In this document: positions 42,446-49,501 of the stretch, piece by piece | Position numbering within the stretch: position 1 is the stretch's first letter | Layout: each line of letters begins with the position of its first letter | Assembly: GCA_029263715.1 (NCBI GenBank) | Contig: JAJUFP010000003.1 | Location: 62,001-126,000 of the forward strand | Reading direction: 5' to 3' | Origin: Nitrososphaera sp. | GTDB taxonomy: Archaea > Thermoproteota > Nitrososphaeria > Nitrososphaerales > Nitrososphaeraceae | Length of the DNA: 64,000 nucleotides | The notes under the pieces: generated by a model | Seen by the model: the letters and a program-made list of their open reading frames with translations, nothing else | What the model was told of the DNA's origin: nothing | Databases searched by the model: none | Program-made: the position numbers and the translations under genes

Positions 42446-42843
42446 CTCGGGCTGTAGACACAAAGAAGGCAATGAACTATCTTGCAAAGGCCGACAACTC
42501 GCTTCATATGGCCAAGATTGCAATTGAGGAAAGGGCGTATGACAATGCTGCAATGAGTGCAGTTCACAGTGCCATAAATGCACTAGATGCTTTGACTGTA
42601 TCGTACCTTGGCAAACGAGCATCAGGAGCTCATACGGACGTACTATCTCTGATTAAGGGAATTTTCAGCACCGCTGAATATCAAGAAATTCAAAAACAGT
42701 ATACATCGCTTTTGAGTATGAAGAATGCGTCAGAATACCAACCCGACTTGATGGACGAAAGTGATGCGCAAAAGGCCGTAAAGTGGTCTGAACGCATCGT
42801 CAGCAAAGTAAAGGAAAAACTGAAAGGGTTAGAAACAAAATAG
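42442..42843 (+). CDS. HEPN-domain toxin of the MNT-HEPN pair
   Basis: A 133-residue alpha-helical HEPN protein. Helices include NYLAKADNSLHMAKIAIEE, then DNAAMSAVHSAINALDAL, and the NASEYQPDLM segment near the C-terminus typical of HEPN-like proteins. The catalytic R-x4-6-H motif of active HEPN RNases is not clear to me, so activity is uncertain. It is translated from the MNT mRNA with ATGA overlap. Confidence 0.8.
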   Translation: MTRAVDTKKAMNYLAKADNSLHMAKIAIEERAYDNAAMSAVHSAINALDALTVSYLGKRASGAHTDVLSLIKGIFSTAEYQEIQKQYTSLLSMKNASEYQPDLMDESDAQKAVKWSERIVSKVKEKLKGLETK

Positions 42844-42890
42844 AAAAACTGTTCATGAAAATACCCTCTAATAGGCCCAATATCCCGACT

Positions 42891-42939
42891 TCAATCATCC
42901 TGGCGTTGCAGATATCCGTCAGGAATCCGCGTACAAGAT
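42891..42939 (+). pseudogene. Remnant matching the 3' end of the S-layer anchor gene
   Basis: TCAATCATCCTGGCGTTGCAGATATC and then AGGA(A)TCCGCG ... TACAAG aligns to 40102-40158 (the last 19 codons of the coiled-coil gene). Two of the three early mismatches are at third codon positions, so it looks like a diverged coding relic rather than a recent att duplication. It lies between the HEPN gene and rpl1 and suggests a lost second anchor paralogue. Confidence 0.5.
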
Positions 42940-42986
42940 CCTAAAGGATTTTAAATGGCTTGCCATGCTCTGAGCCTGTATTAAAG

Positions 42987-43655
42987 ATGGTAAGCAACAG
43001 CCAACTGTTAGAGCTGGTAAAAAGGGCTCGCGAAGGGGCCGGCAAGCGCAACTTTAACCAGTCTGCAGAATTGACACTTGTTTTGAAGGATATCGACGTA
43101 AAGAAGGGTTTTAACCTTAACGAAGTGGTGGCCCTGCCGCACAAGCCTAGCAGGCAGCCCACTATCTGCGTGATTGCGTCCGGAGACATGGGCACGAGGG
43201 CCAAAAAAGCCGGCGTCGAGCGGGTCATGGAGCCAGAGGAGCTGGACAGGCTTGGAACCAACAAGCGCGAGGCTCGCAAGATAGTCAGAGGTCATGACTT
43301 TTTCCTGTCAGACACGACGCAGATGGCGTCGGTCGGTCGTTCATTGGGGCAGTTCCTTGGTCCCAAGGGCAAGATGCCTACCCCATTACCATACGGCGCT
43401 CCTGTCGAAGCTATTGCCACGCGTTTTCGTGGCTCCGTCCGAGTCAAGGCCAAGAACCAGCTGAACGTCTCCGCCAAGATTGGCGACGAAAAGCTGACCG
43501 ATGACCAACTGGCAGATAACGCCAGCGCGATTATAGCGGCAGTAGAAAAAAAGCTTCCGCAGGGTGACAAGAACATCCGCAATGCGCTAGTCAAGTTCAC
43601 CATGGGCAAGAGCGCCAAGCTCTCTGCGCTAAAGGGTGAGGAAAAGGAGGAGTAA
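42987..43655 (+). CDS. rpl1: Ribosomal protein L1
   Basis: A large-subunit protein of the L1 stalk, 222 residues. LELVKRAREGAGKRNFNQSAELT at the start, GFNLNEVVALPH, then SLGQFLGPKGKMPTPLP and FRGSVRVKAKNQ are diagnostic. A ttttaaat TATA element near 42949-42956 gives a leader of about 8 nt from ATG 42987; an in-frame upstream ATG at 42960 would lie within the promoter. It is followed 3 nt later by rplP0. Archaeal L1 often autoregulates its operon by binding the mRNA leader, but no structure can be judged here. Confidence 0.95.
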   Translation: MVSNSQLLELVKRAREGAGKRNFNQSAELTLVLKDIDVKKGFNLNEVVALPHKPSRQPTICVIASGDMGTRAKKAGVERVMEPEELDRLGTNKREARKIVRGHDFFLSDTTQMASVGRSLGQFLGPKGKMPTPLPYGAPVEAIATRFRGSVRVKAKNQLNVSAKIGDEKLTDDQLADNASAIIAAVEKKLPQGDKNIRNALVKFTMGKSAKLSALKGEEKEE

Positions 43656-43658
43656 GAA

Positions 43659-44543
43659 ATGTCGACCCAGGTTGTTCAGAGAAAAAGCTATCCAAAGAAG
43701 AAGCGGATGATGTACCAGGAGCTGCAGGAGCTCCCCAAGGCTTACAACGTGATAGCGCTGTCCAAGATGACCAAGGTGCGCGCGTCACAGCTGATGCTTT
43801 TACGCAAGAAATTCCGAAACGAGATCAGGATAAGGATAATCAAGAACAAGATCGCCAAGCGGGCCTTTGAGCATGTCAAGAACGTGGCCGGAATTGAAAA
43901 CCTGAGCAATGAGCTGGAAGGCCAGTGCGCCTTGATGTTCACAAACATCAGCCCCTTCAAGCTGAACCTGATATTCTCGCAGAACAAGGTGCTTCTGCCG
44001 GCAAAGGGCGGCGACATTGCACCCAGGGAAATCACCGTGCCAGCCGGCAATACCGGTATTGCACCGGGGCCCGTCTTGTCTGAATTCAAGGTTGCCAACG
44101 TCGCAACCAGAATCGACCAAGGGACCATCTGGGTTAACAAGGACACCGTGGTGGCAAAGCCCGGCGATGTCATATCCCAGCAGCTGGCCTCGCTCTTAAG
44201 CAAGCTTAACATCAAGCCCATTGAAGCAGGCATAGCCGTCAACTTTGCCATAGCAGAAGGGCTGCTGTTCAAAGAGCAGGACCTGAAACTCGATGTCCAA
44301 GCCTATAGAGACGAGCTGGTGAGGTCGTTCCAAGAAGCTCTTGCTCTGGCTACAGAGGCCGGCTACATGACACCAGAAACAGTCAAGCCGTTGCTGGTCA
44401 AGGCAGAGCAGCACGCCCGGTCTCTTGCAGCAGAAGCCGGCTACATTGCTCCGGACACGGCAGAGTTTGTCCTGCCCAAGGCGCAGGCCAAGGCCCAGGC
44501 GGTCGCAAACGAAGCCAAGAAGAAGGGCTACGAGGCCCAGTAA
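43659..44543 (+). CDS. rplP0: Ribosomal protein P0 (L10)
   Basis: The stalk-base protein that binds 23S rRNA and P1 (L12) dimers, 294 residues. The N-terminal RNA-binding domain (KKKRMMYQELQELPKAYNVIALS) and the insertion domain are followed by two helical P1-binding repeats (about 225-265: ALATEAGYMTPETVKPLL and AAEAGYIAPDTAEF). The usual archaeal/eukaryal acidic C-terminal factor-binding tail is missing; the protein ends KKKGYEAQ. It is co-transcribed with rpl1 (3-nt gap), but rpl12 is not adjacent. Confidence 0.94.
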   Translation: MSTQVVQRKSYPKKKRMMYQELQELPKAYNVIALSKMTKVRASQLMLLRKKFRNEIRIRIIKNKIAKRAFEHVKNVAGIENLSNELEGQCALMFTNISPFKLNLIFSQNKVLLPAKGGDIAPREITVPAGNTGIAPGPVLSEFKVANVATRIDQGTIWVNKDTVVAKPGDVISQQLASLLSKLNIKPIEAGIAVNFAIAEGLLFKEQDLKLDVQAYRDELVRSFQEALALATEAGYMTPETVKPLLVKAEQHARSLAAEAGYIAPDTAEFVLPKAQAKAQAVANEAKKKGYEAQ

Positions 44544-44721
44544 TCTTCTTTTTTTAAAACTCGCATCTTACAGCAACTTTTTTCTGGTTGGATGTCTAAA
44601 AATCCTGAGACTATGCAACGAAATAGCAAGTCTTGTATATGCGGTTGCGATGAAACTAGAATAAAACACAGGTAAGTATGGACGACGCCAAATCCATACC
44701 TACCTTGGGAATGTTGGTCCG

Positions 44722-45345
44722 TTAAAATTGTCCTGACTGCATTTCTGCTCTCTTGAATTTACCCAATTCGGCGTAATCGGAATCTCCGAGACTATCATCA
44801 TTTATTGATCCTGTTGCCGTAGCCTGTCTGAAAGAAGTCGTTTCGCTGAATCTTACTTTAAAGTCGTCGGTTGTGAAACTGCTTTTGTATCTAGTTTTCT
44901 GGATGTCGCCTACACCGGTCCAATCAGCTTGCACTGTTATTGTATCAAAGTCACAGTAGTAATCAACGCCGTCATATGTACACACATATACTTCTATGTC
45001 AGTGGGGGAGAGTGATGCGGTCTTGAGTTTTGCCGAGATATTAAAGACATCGTCTTTGGTGAATGCGTAGCCAAATGTGTCCGTGTACGTGCCGTCTGGG
45101 TTTGATACGAACTTGCTCACGTAGATGTCTGTGCCTTTGCTAGTCTCTGCTACAAACAGTGATGTGTAAGTTGCAACACCCTCTGGGGTTTCATCGTACC
45201 AGGATGCATCTGCAAAGGATCCGTTGTCCCTTAAGATTATCTTGTCTTTTGGTTCTGCGTATGCGGCTTGCAGGTTTGTCATTGCTGGCAGCGCTGCCAG
45301 TAGGGCAAACGCAACAAGCATAGTTGCAATATTTAATTTCCTCAT
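44722..45345 (-). CDS. Secreted protein of unknown function
   Basis: A 207-residue protein. The signal peptide (MRKLNIATMLVAFALLAALPAM, cleavage about AAYAEP) is clear. The mature part is a beta-rich domain of about 180 residues with several aromatic residues and a CTYDGVDYYCDFD stretch that could form a disulfide. No membrane anchor or PEFG tail. It interrupts the ribosomal stalk genes (P0 on one side, L12 on the other), which is unusual. A TATA-like gataaatag lies about 32 nt upstream on the minus strand. Confidence 0.75.
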   Translation of the reverse strand: MRKLNIATMLVAFALLAALPAMTNLQAAYAEPKDKIILRDNGSFADASWYDETPEGVATYTSLFVAETSKGTDIYVSKFVSNPDGTYTDTFGYAFTKDDVFNISAKLKTASLSPTDIEVYVCTYDGVDYYCDFDTITVQADWTGVGDIQKTRYKSSFTTDDFKVRFSETTSFRQATATGSINDDSLGDSDYAELGKFKRAEMQSGQF

Positions 45346-45679
45346 CAGGGTAATTATTATCTGTAATACTATTTATCAATACTTGTCAATATATTGTCCG
45401 CAGCCCTGACATGCTTTGACGAACGCCATTTCTGGTTACCGCCCTGACGTTTGTCTTGCCACTTTTGGCGAAAAGTCGTCGATCAGATTTCTCTTCCACG
45501 ACGAAGGCCGTACACTTAAGATTGTGTAGTAGAATATTCCAGAGAAGATTGGAGTTTACTACTTGTGATTTTGTTACAGAATCAACTCTCCAACAATACA
45601 TCCGATCTAAAAAATAGATAATAAAACAACCGATGAAATTCTGGTAGAAAATTGAAAGATGTGAAAAGAAAGGGAGTTT
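45346..45679. other. Non-coding stretch between secreted-protein gene and rpl12
   Basis: A gap of 334 bp. It holds the promoter of the secreted-protein gene near 45355-45380 and the 3' end of rpl12 with an A/T-rich tract (aaaaaatagataataaaac, about 45608-45626). Small ORFs here have no start with promoter support and no coding character. I see no RNA gene. Confidence 0.5.
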
Positions 45680-45985
45680 TTAGCCGAACAGAGAAGACAA
45701 CCCTTCGAGAGCTTCTTCCTCTTTCTTCTCTTCCTTCTTTTCTTCTTTGGCTGGAGCCGCTCCGCCTGCTGGGGCCGCCGCTGCAGCTGGAGCTGCTGCC
45801 GCCACCGCGACTGGAGCCGCCTTCAGGGCCTCTTCGATGTTTACCTCGCTGAGAGCCGCCACCAGGGCCTTGACCCTCACATCATCCGGTGTAACACCCG
45901 CAGCTTTGACAACACCCTTTACATTATCTTCAGTGATATTCTGCTTTAGCTTGTGAAGAAGTAAAGCAGCGTATACATATTCCAT
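45680..45985 (-). CDS. rpl12: Ribosomal protein L12 (P1)
   Basis: A 101-residue P1-type stalk protein. Helical N-terminus [14 protein letters not shown], then [20 protein letters not shown], an Ala/Pro-rich hinge and the conserved acidic [12 protein letters not shown] tail that recruits translation factors. It is usually last in an L1-P0-P1 operon; here it is on the opposite strand about 1.1 kb away, with a secreted-protein gene between. A TATA element (caaatatgg, minus strand, about 46012) is 27 nt upstream of the ATG. Confidence 0.95.
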   Translation of the reverse strand: MEYVYAALLLHKLKQNITEDNVKGVVKAAGVTPDDVRVKALVAALSEVNIEEALKAAPVAVAAAAPAAAAAPAGGAAPAKEEKKEEKKEEEALEGLSSLFG

Positions 45986-46184
45986 TGCAGACTGGTGTCT
46001 TGCCTACACCATATTTGAACCTAACGCCATGTCTTTGGCCTTGCATACAGTCCACCCCTTCAATCCGAGCGGTCAGACTTGCGGTTGGCGTGGAATTCTG
46101 AAGGCAACTAGCCGGGTAAGCTTATCTGAGCAAAGTGCCGGCCGGTCTGTAAATTGTGGCAAGCTTGTCCGTTAAAAGTTGTAA

Positions 46185-46278
46185 TGGACCGGGTGGGATT
46201 CGAACCCACGACCACCTACGTATCCTCTGCCGTTGCGGCATGCAAGGCAGGTATTCTACCGGACTAAACTACCGGCCC
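46185..46278 (-). tRNA. tRNA-Ala(TGC) with an intron in the anticodon loop
   Basis: Reading the minus strand: acceptor GGGCCGG pairs with CCGGTCC, including the G3-U70 wobble that identifies alanine tRNA, and A73 follows. Anticodon stem CCTGC pairs with GTAGG; loop bases CT-TGC-A put TGC as the anticodon. About 20 nt after A37 (TGCCGCAACGGCAGAGGATA) fall between the exons and contain a TGCCG/CGGCA hairpin, as in archaeal bulge-helix-bulge introns. A TATA-like attttag / tcaaatttta stretch is about 25 nt upstream. Confidence 0.9.
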
Positions 46279-46316
46279 ACGAGGATTAAAGCCTAAAATT
46301 TGATAATTTAAGTGTA

Positions 46317-46583
46317 TTATTCAAGGCCTTCTAGCAGGCCGTCGGCCTTCATCTTTTCTGCATGGGCTGAAATGTATCTCCAGATTATGTCTGCCCTGTC
46401 TGACTGAAAGTCCCATGGGGCGACAAGAACGAGATCGTTGTCTCTGATCCACATCCTGCGTTTTATCTTGCCTCTTATCCTGCATGTCCTGACCTTGCCG
46501 TCGGTGCACTTGACGATAATGTTGTCGCCGCCAACGAGCTTGATGACTCTACCCAGTAGCTCGCCTTGCTGCGGCATCACCAT
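46317..46583 (-). CDS. Translation initiation factor aIF1A
   Basis: An 88-residue OB-fold protein with GRVIKLVGGDNIIVKCTDGK, CRIRGKIKRRMWIRDNDLVLV and WDFQSDRADIIWRY, the conserved eIF1A core. In the same frame the codons before the first ATG (46583) spell the conserved family N-terminus GKKKVLSESELKEM up to about 46622, preceded by ATA at 46623-46625 rather than ATG. The TATA element (cttttaacc, minus strand, about 46662) predicts transcription from about 46636, upstream of that ATA. The true product is therefore possibly 102 residues starting at a non-ATG codon; the coordinates given are the safe ATG start. Confidence 0.9.
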   Translation of the reverse strand: MVMPQQGELLGRVIKLVGGDNIIVKCTDGKVRTCRIRGKIKRRMWIRDNDLVLVAPWDFQSDRADIIWRYISAHAEKMKADGLLEGLE

Positions 46584-46718
46584 CTCCTTTAACTCTGATT
46601 CAGAAAGTACCTTTTTCTTGCCTATTTCTGATCCCGAATTTCATGGGCGCAAATCGGGTTAAAAGTGTACCGCTAGGGTCACCACGATTAAATATAGCCA
46701 ATCCCTCCAAGGATGAAC

Positions 46719-46792
46719 GGGCCGATAGCTCAGCTTGGTGGAGCGTTCGACTGATAATCGAAAGGTCGAGGGTTCAAATCCCTTTCGGCCCA
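46719..46792 (+). tRNA. tRNA-Ile(GAT)
   Basis: A 74-nt cloverleaf: acceptor GGGCCGA/TCGGCCC, D-arm GCTCAGCTTGGTGGAGC, anticodon stem TTCGA/TCGAA with loop CTGATAA, so the anticodon is GAT; T-arm GAGGGTTCAAATCCCT-type. CCA is not encoded. A ttaaatata TATA element lies about 27 nt upstream. Confidence 0.95.
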
Positions 46793-46802
46793 CCTGATCT
46801 TT

Positions 46803-47036
46803 CTACCTTGCCACCAGATTCTTTACTACTAGTCTCTGGTCACGGGCCCGAAGCTTTGCTTTGTACTTCAGGTTCCTTGGCTTTGTCCTTAACCTGTATC
46901 CGCAACAAGGGCACCACAGACCGTCCCACTTGATAAAAATCTCGCATATCTGGCATCTTTTCTGGCCGCTTGCATAACGACCAGAACCAACTGGTTTCAT
47001 CGCCTTATGTCGCACACATATTCCCTTACACGTCAC
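46803..47036 (-). CDS. Small zinc-ribbon protein (77 aa)
   Basis: A basic 77-residue protein with CKGIC near the N-terminus, then RCQICE and LWCPCCGYRLR, giving at least a four-cysteine zinc ribbon, followed by a basic tail KPRNLKYKAKLRARDQ. The start is GTG 47034-47036; a tttatagt TATA element (minus strand, about 47067-47074) gives a leader of about 9 nt. A nucleic-acid-binding role is likely, but no partner or family is identified. Confidence 0.75.
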   Translation of the reverse strand: MTCKGICVRHKAMKPVGSGRYASGQKRCQICEIFIKWDGLWCPCCGYRLRTKPRNLKYKAKLRARDQRLVVKNLVAR

Positions 47037-47166
47037 TGCCGTTCAACATGCATAGGTAGTTGTTAAACTATAAACAAGAAGACTACGGTGCAATGCAGTG
47101 CAAGATCCACTAACAAAGTGATAGACTCTGCCAGCAAAACTTCGACTGATCGACAGACCTGTCAGG

Positions 47167-47397
47167 TCAACTTGGAGAGCCGGAAACGTAATCTATCTTT
47201 CCGTCCTTCTTTCGTGACTTGCCGTAATAGACCATCAATCCAAGGCAGATAAATCCAATGATCTCTGGGACCATGAACATCCAAAACCTCTTTTCTGGAT
47301 CGGCATAATAGTCCACCAAACTAGCAACGGGTCCGCCGACAAGCCCGCCAAACAGGCCTGCTATGATGGCGGCCGTGATCACCTTTTCACGGTCCAA
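47167..47397 (-). CDS. Small membrane protein, two transmembrane helices
   Basis: A 76-residue protein from TTG 47395-47397. AAIIAGLFGGLVGGPVASLV and a second helix around MFMVPEIIGFICLGLMVYY surround a short DYYADPEKRF loop, with a basic end KSRKKDGK. The start rests on the TATA element (atttaatag, minus strand, about 47421-47429) 28 nt upstream; the longer frame to 47544 has no promoter. Function unknown. Confidence 0.65.
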   Translation of the reverse strand: MDREKVITAAIIAGLFGGLVGGPVASLVDYYADPEKRFWMFMVPEIIGFICLGLMVYYGKSRKKDGKIDYVSGSPS

Positions 47398-47617
47398 TAT
47401 ACAATATACTTCAAACTTTACTATTAAATTCGACTGTTTTCCAGTACCTTGGAGGATTTCTGTATGGGATGAGTTGACGGTGCGACAGAATGCGTTGCTT
47501 CCTGTTAAGGGTGTCACTGATAACTTAGATAAGATGAATGACATATTTCTAAAACATTGGAACTAATAACATCTATTTAGACAAGTTTTTAGCGATACAT
47601 CTTTTATATAGGTTAGT

Positions 47618-47983
47618 ATGAGTGGTGACACGCCGAAACAGAAATCGTTGATGGAACAATTCATAGAATTTCTAAAGACCTTTGGTGTAATTGGCCTTGC
47701 CATTGCCTTCGTCATAGGTGCAGCAGCTTCAAAACTGGTAACAGCCTTTGTCAATGACATAATCAACCCGATTGTTGGCCTTGCTTTGCCGTCAGGCGAT
47801 CTGAAGAAGCTGGCTTACAACGTGACAAACACAGAGACCGGGGTAACATCCTCCTTCGCGTATGGTGACCTGATATCCAACATCATTGACTTCATAATCA
47901 TCGCCTTCATAGTGTTCCTGATGTACAAGATACTGTCTAGGTCCAAGATATTTGGGGTGGAGGACAAGACGGTCAAAAAATAG
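47618..47983 (+). CDS. mscL: Large-conductance mechanosensitive channel
   Basis: A 121-residue MscL homologue. MEQFIEFLKTFGVIGLAIAFVIGAAASKLVTAFVNDIINPIVG is the N-terminal helix and TM1 with the pore constriction; a periplasmic loop of about 25 residues and TM2 (FIIIAFIVFLMYKIL) follow. It opens on hypo-osmotic shock to release small solutes. A ttttatatag TATA element lies about 26 nt before the ATG. The 3' end abuts the convergent hydantoinase gene. Confidence 0.92.
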   Translation: MSGDTPKQKSLMEQFIEFLKTFGVIGLAIAFVIGAAASKLVTAFVNDIINPIVGLALPSGDLKKLAYNVTNTETGVTSSFAYGDLISNIIDFIIIAFIVFLMYKILSRSKIFGVEDKTVKK

Positions 47984-49390
47984 CTACGGTGCAACGGGCC
48001 TTGGTACAAACTGGCCATGGCCCAGAGCCCCGGTTATCTGGCCATCTTTCATGACTATCTTTCCCCTAACCATGGTCAGGGTAGGCCATCCTTTCAGTTT
48101 CCATCCATCGTATATCGTGTAATCGGAATAGGACTGCAAAAGTTCAGGGGTAACCTTCTTTTCAAGTTCAAGGTCTACTATGGTAAGGTCTGCATCGGAG
48201 CCTTCCTGTATGGTGCCTTTCCTGGGGTACATTCCAAATATCCTAGCAGTGTTGTAGCTTGTGACCTCTGCTACCCTCTCTATGCTGATCCTGTCTTGAT
48301 TCACTCCCTCACTCAGCAGGACAGGGAGCATGGTGGCGATGCCCGGAAATCCGGCCAAAGACGACCAGAGGTCTTTACCCATTTTCTTTTCCAGCCTATT
48401 GGCGACATGGTCTGTACCGATGGTATCGATAATGCCATTTCGAAGAGCGGACCATATGCTCTGGACATCGCCCTTGGACCTTATCGGTGGGACCACCTTG
48501 CCGGTTAGACTCTCAAAATCCGTGGTATGGGTAAGGTAGTGCGGGCAGGTCTCGATGTAATATCTGGACCTGCCTTTCTCCTTTTCAGCCAGTATCGCGT
48601 CCAATGCTGCTGAAGAACCGATATGCACAAAGTAGAGGCTTGAACCAAACCTTCTGCCCATCTCAGAGATCTTGGCTATGCTTTCTGCCTCCGAGGATGC
48701 CGGCCGGCAGTCCGACCATGCCTTTAGACTGTTCAAGCCGGCCTCTTTTGCCTTCTTGATATGCTCAGAACAGGCCAACGGGTTTTCAGCATGTACAAGT
48801 AGCGTGGAATTGGCCTTTGCCCCTGCTTCGACTATGGATGAGAGAAGGTTACCGTCCATGTCCACCTTGCCGTCCTGAATTTCGTGCGTTCCCGGATCGA
48901 GGTCCATGTAGATGTGATTCAGGTCAGCTCCCAAGTTCATGTAGATTTTCAGTGAATTGATGCCTTTTTCCTTGAGGTACTGTACGTCTCCAACCTGCTG
49001 CGGTTTTAGTATCGATGCATGGATTGCATAGTCTATGTAGTGGTTGCCCCTGCTTGCATCAAGGTGCTTGGTGATGCTGTGGTAACTGTCATCGTACATC
49101 CGTAGCATCCGCATCATGGTGGTGACACCACCCACCGCTGCAGACCTTGATTCGGTTCTGGCCGCTTCTTCTATGGGAGTAAAAACGCCGTAATGGACAT
49201 GGGGATCTATCGCGCCTGGCAGGACGTATCTGCCGTTGGCGTTTATGGTTCTTGAAGCCTGTACGTTTCCTGACGACCTGACGACGGATTTGATCTTGCC
49301 GTCTTCTACCATGATATCTGCTTCAGTTACCCCTATCTTTGGAATCACCACTGAAGCGTTGGTTATCAGGATATCACAAGAATTCTGCAT
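47984..49390 (-). CDS. Dihydroorotase/hydantoinase-like amidohydrolase
   Basis: A 468-residue cyclic amidohydrolase. Metal ligands: DPHVHYG (His64, His66), carbamylated Lys148 in SLKIYMN, the His in LVHAEN, the His in FVHIGSS and the Asp in GTDHVA. C-terminal DADLTIVDL is typical of the family. The pyr genes are nearby only in part (pyrF is at 5.6 kb), so dihydroorotase is one option; hydantoinase or allantoinase are others, because the sequence alone cannot separate them. Ends 1 bp from mscL, convergently. Confidence 0.85.
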   Translation of the reverse strand: MQNSCDILITNASVVIPKIGVTEADIMVEDGKIKSVVRSSGNVQASRTINANGRYVLPGAIDPHVHYGVFTPIEEAARTESRSAAVGGVTTMMRMLRMYDDSYHSITKHLDASRGNHYIDYAIHASILKPQQVGDVQYLKEKGINSLKIYMNLGADLNHIYMDLDPGTHEIQDGKVDMDGNLLSSIVEAGAKANSTLLVHAENPLACSEHIKKAKEAGLNSLKAWSDCRPASSEAESIAKISEMGRRFGSSLYFVHIGSSAALDAILAEKEKGRSRYYIETCPHYLTHTTDFESLTGKVVPPIRSKGDVQSIWSALRNGIIDTIGTDHVANRLEKKMGKDLWSSLAGFPGIATMLPVLLSEGVNQDRISIERVAEVTSYNTARIFGMYPRKGTIQEGSDADLTIVDLELEKKVTPELLQSYSDYTIYDGWKLKGWPTLTMVRGKIVMKDGQITGALGHGQFVPRPVAP

Positions 49391-49501
49391 CTATCCGCTG
49401 CTAGACAACTGGCCCTATGTTTATGCTTTGCCACATCGGCGAGTCTTGACGTCAACGTTGTACTGTGATGCAGTGGATAGCCGCAAGGCTTGCCGGTGGC
49501 C

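Noticed and set aside
40102-42939. The duplicated anchor-gene 3' end as att sites of an integrated element
   Set aside because: Differences include codon third positions and an internal gap, and there is no integrase gene; a decayed paralogue explains it better.
45386-45601. A 71-codon ORF in the gap before rpl12
   Set aside because: No promoter at the expected distance and no recognisable pattern.
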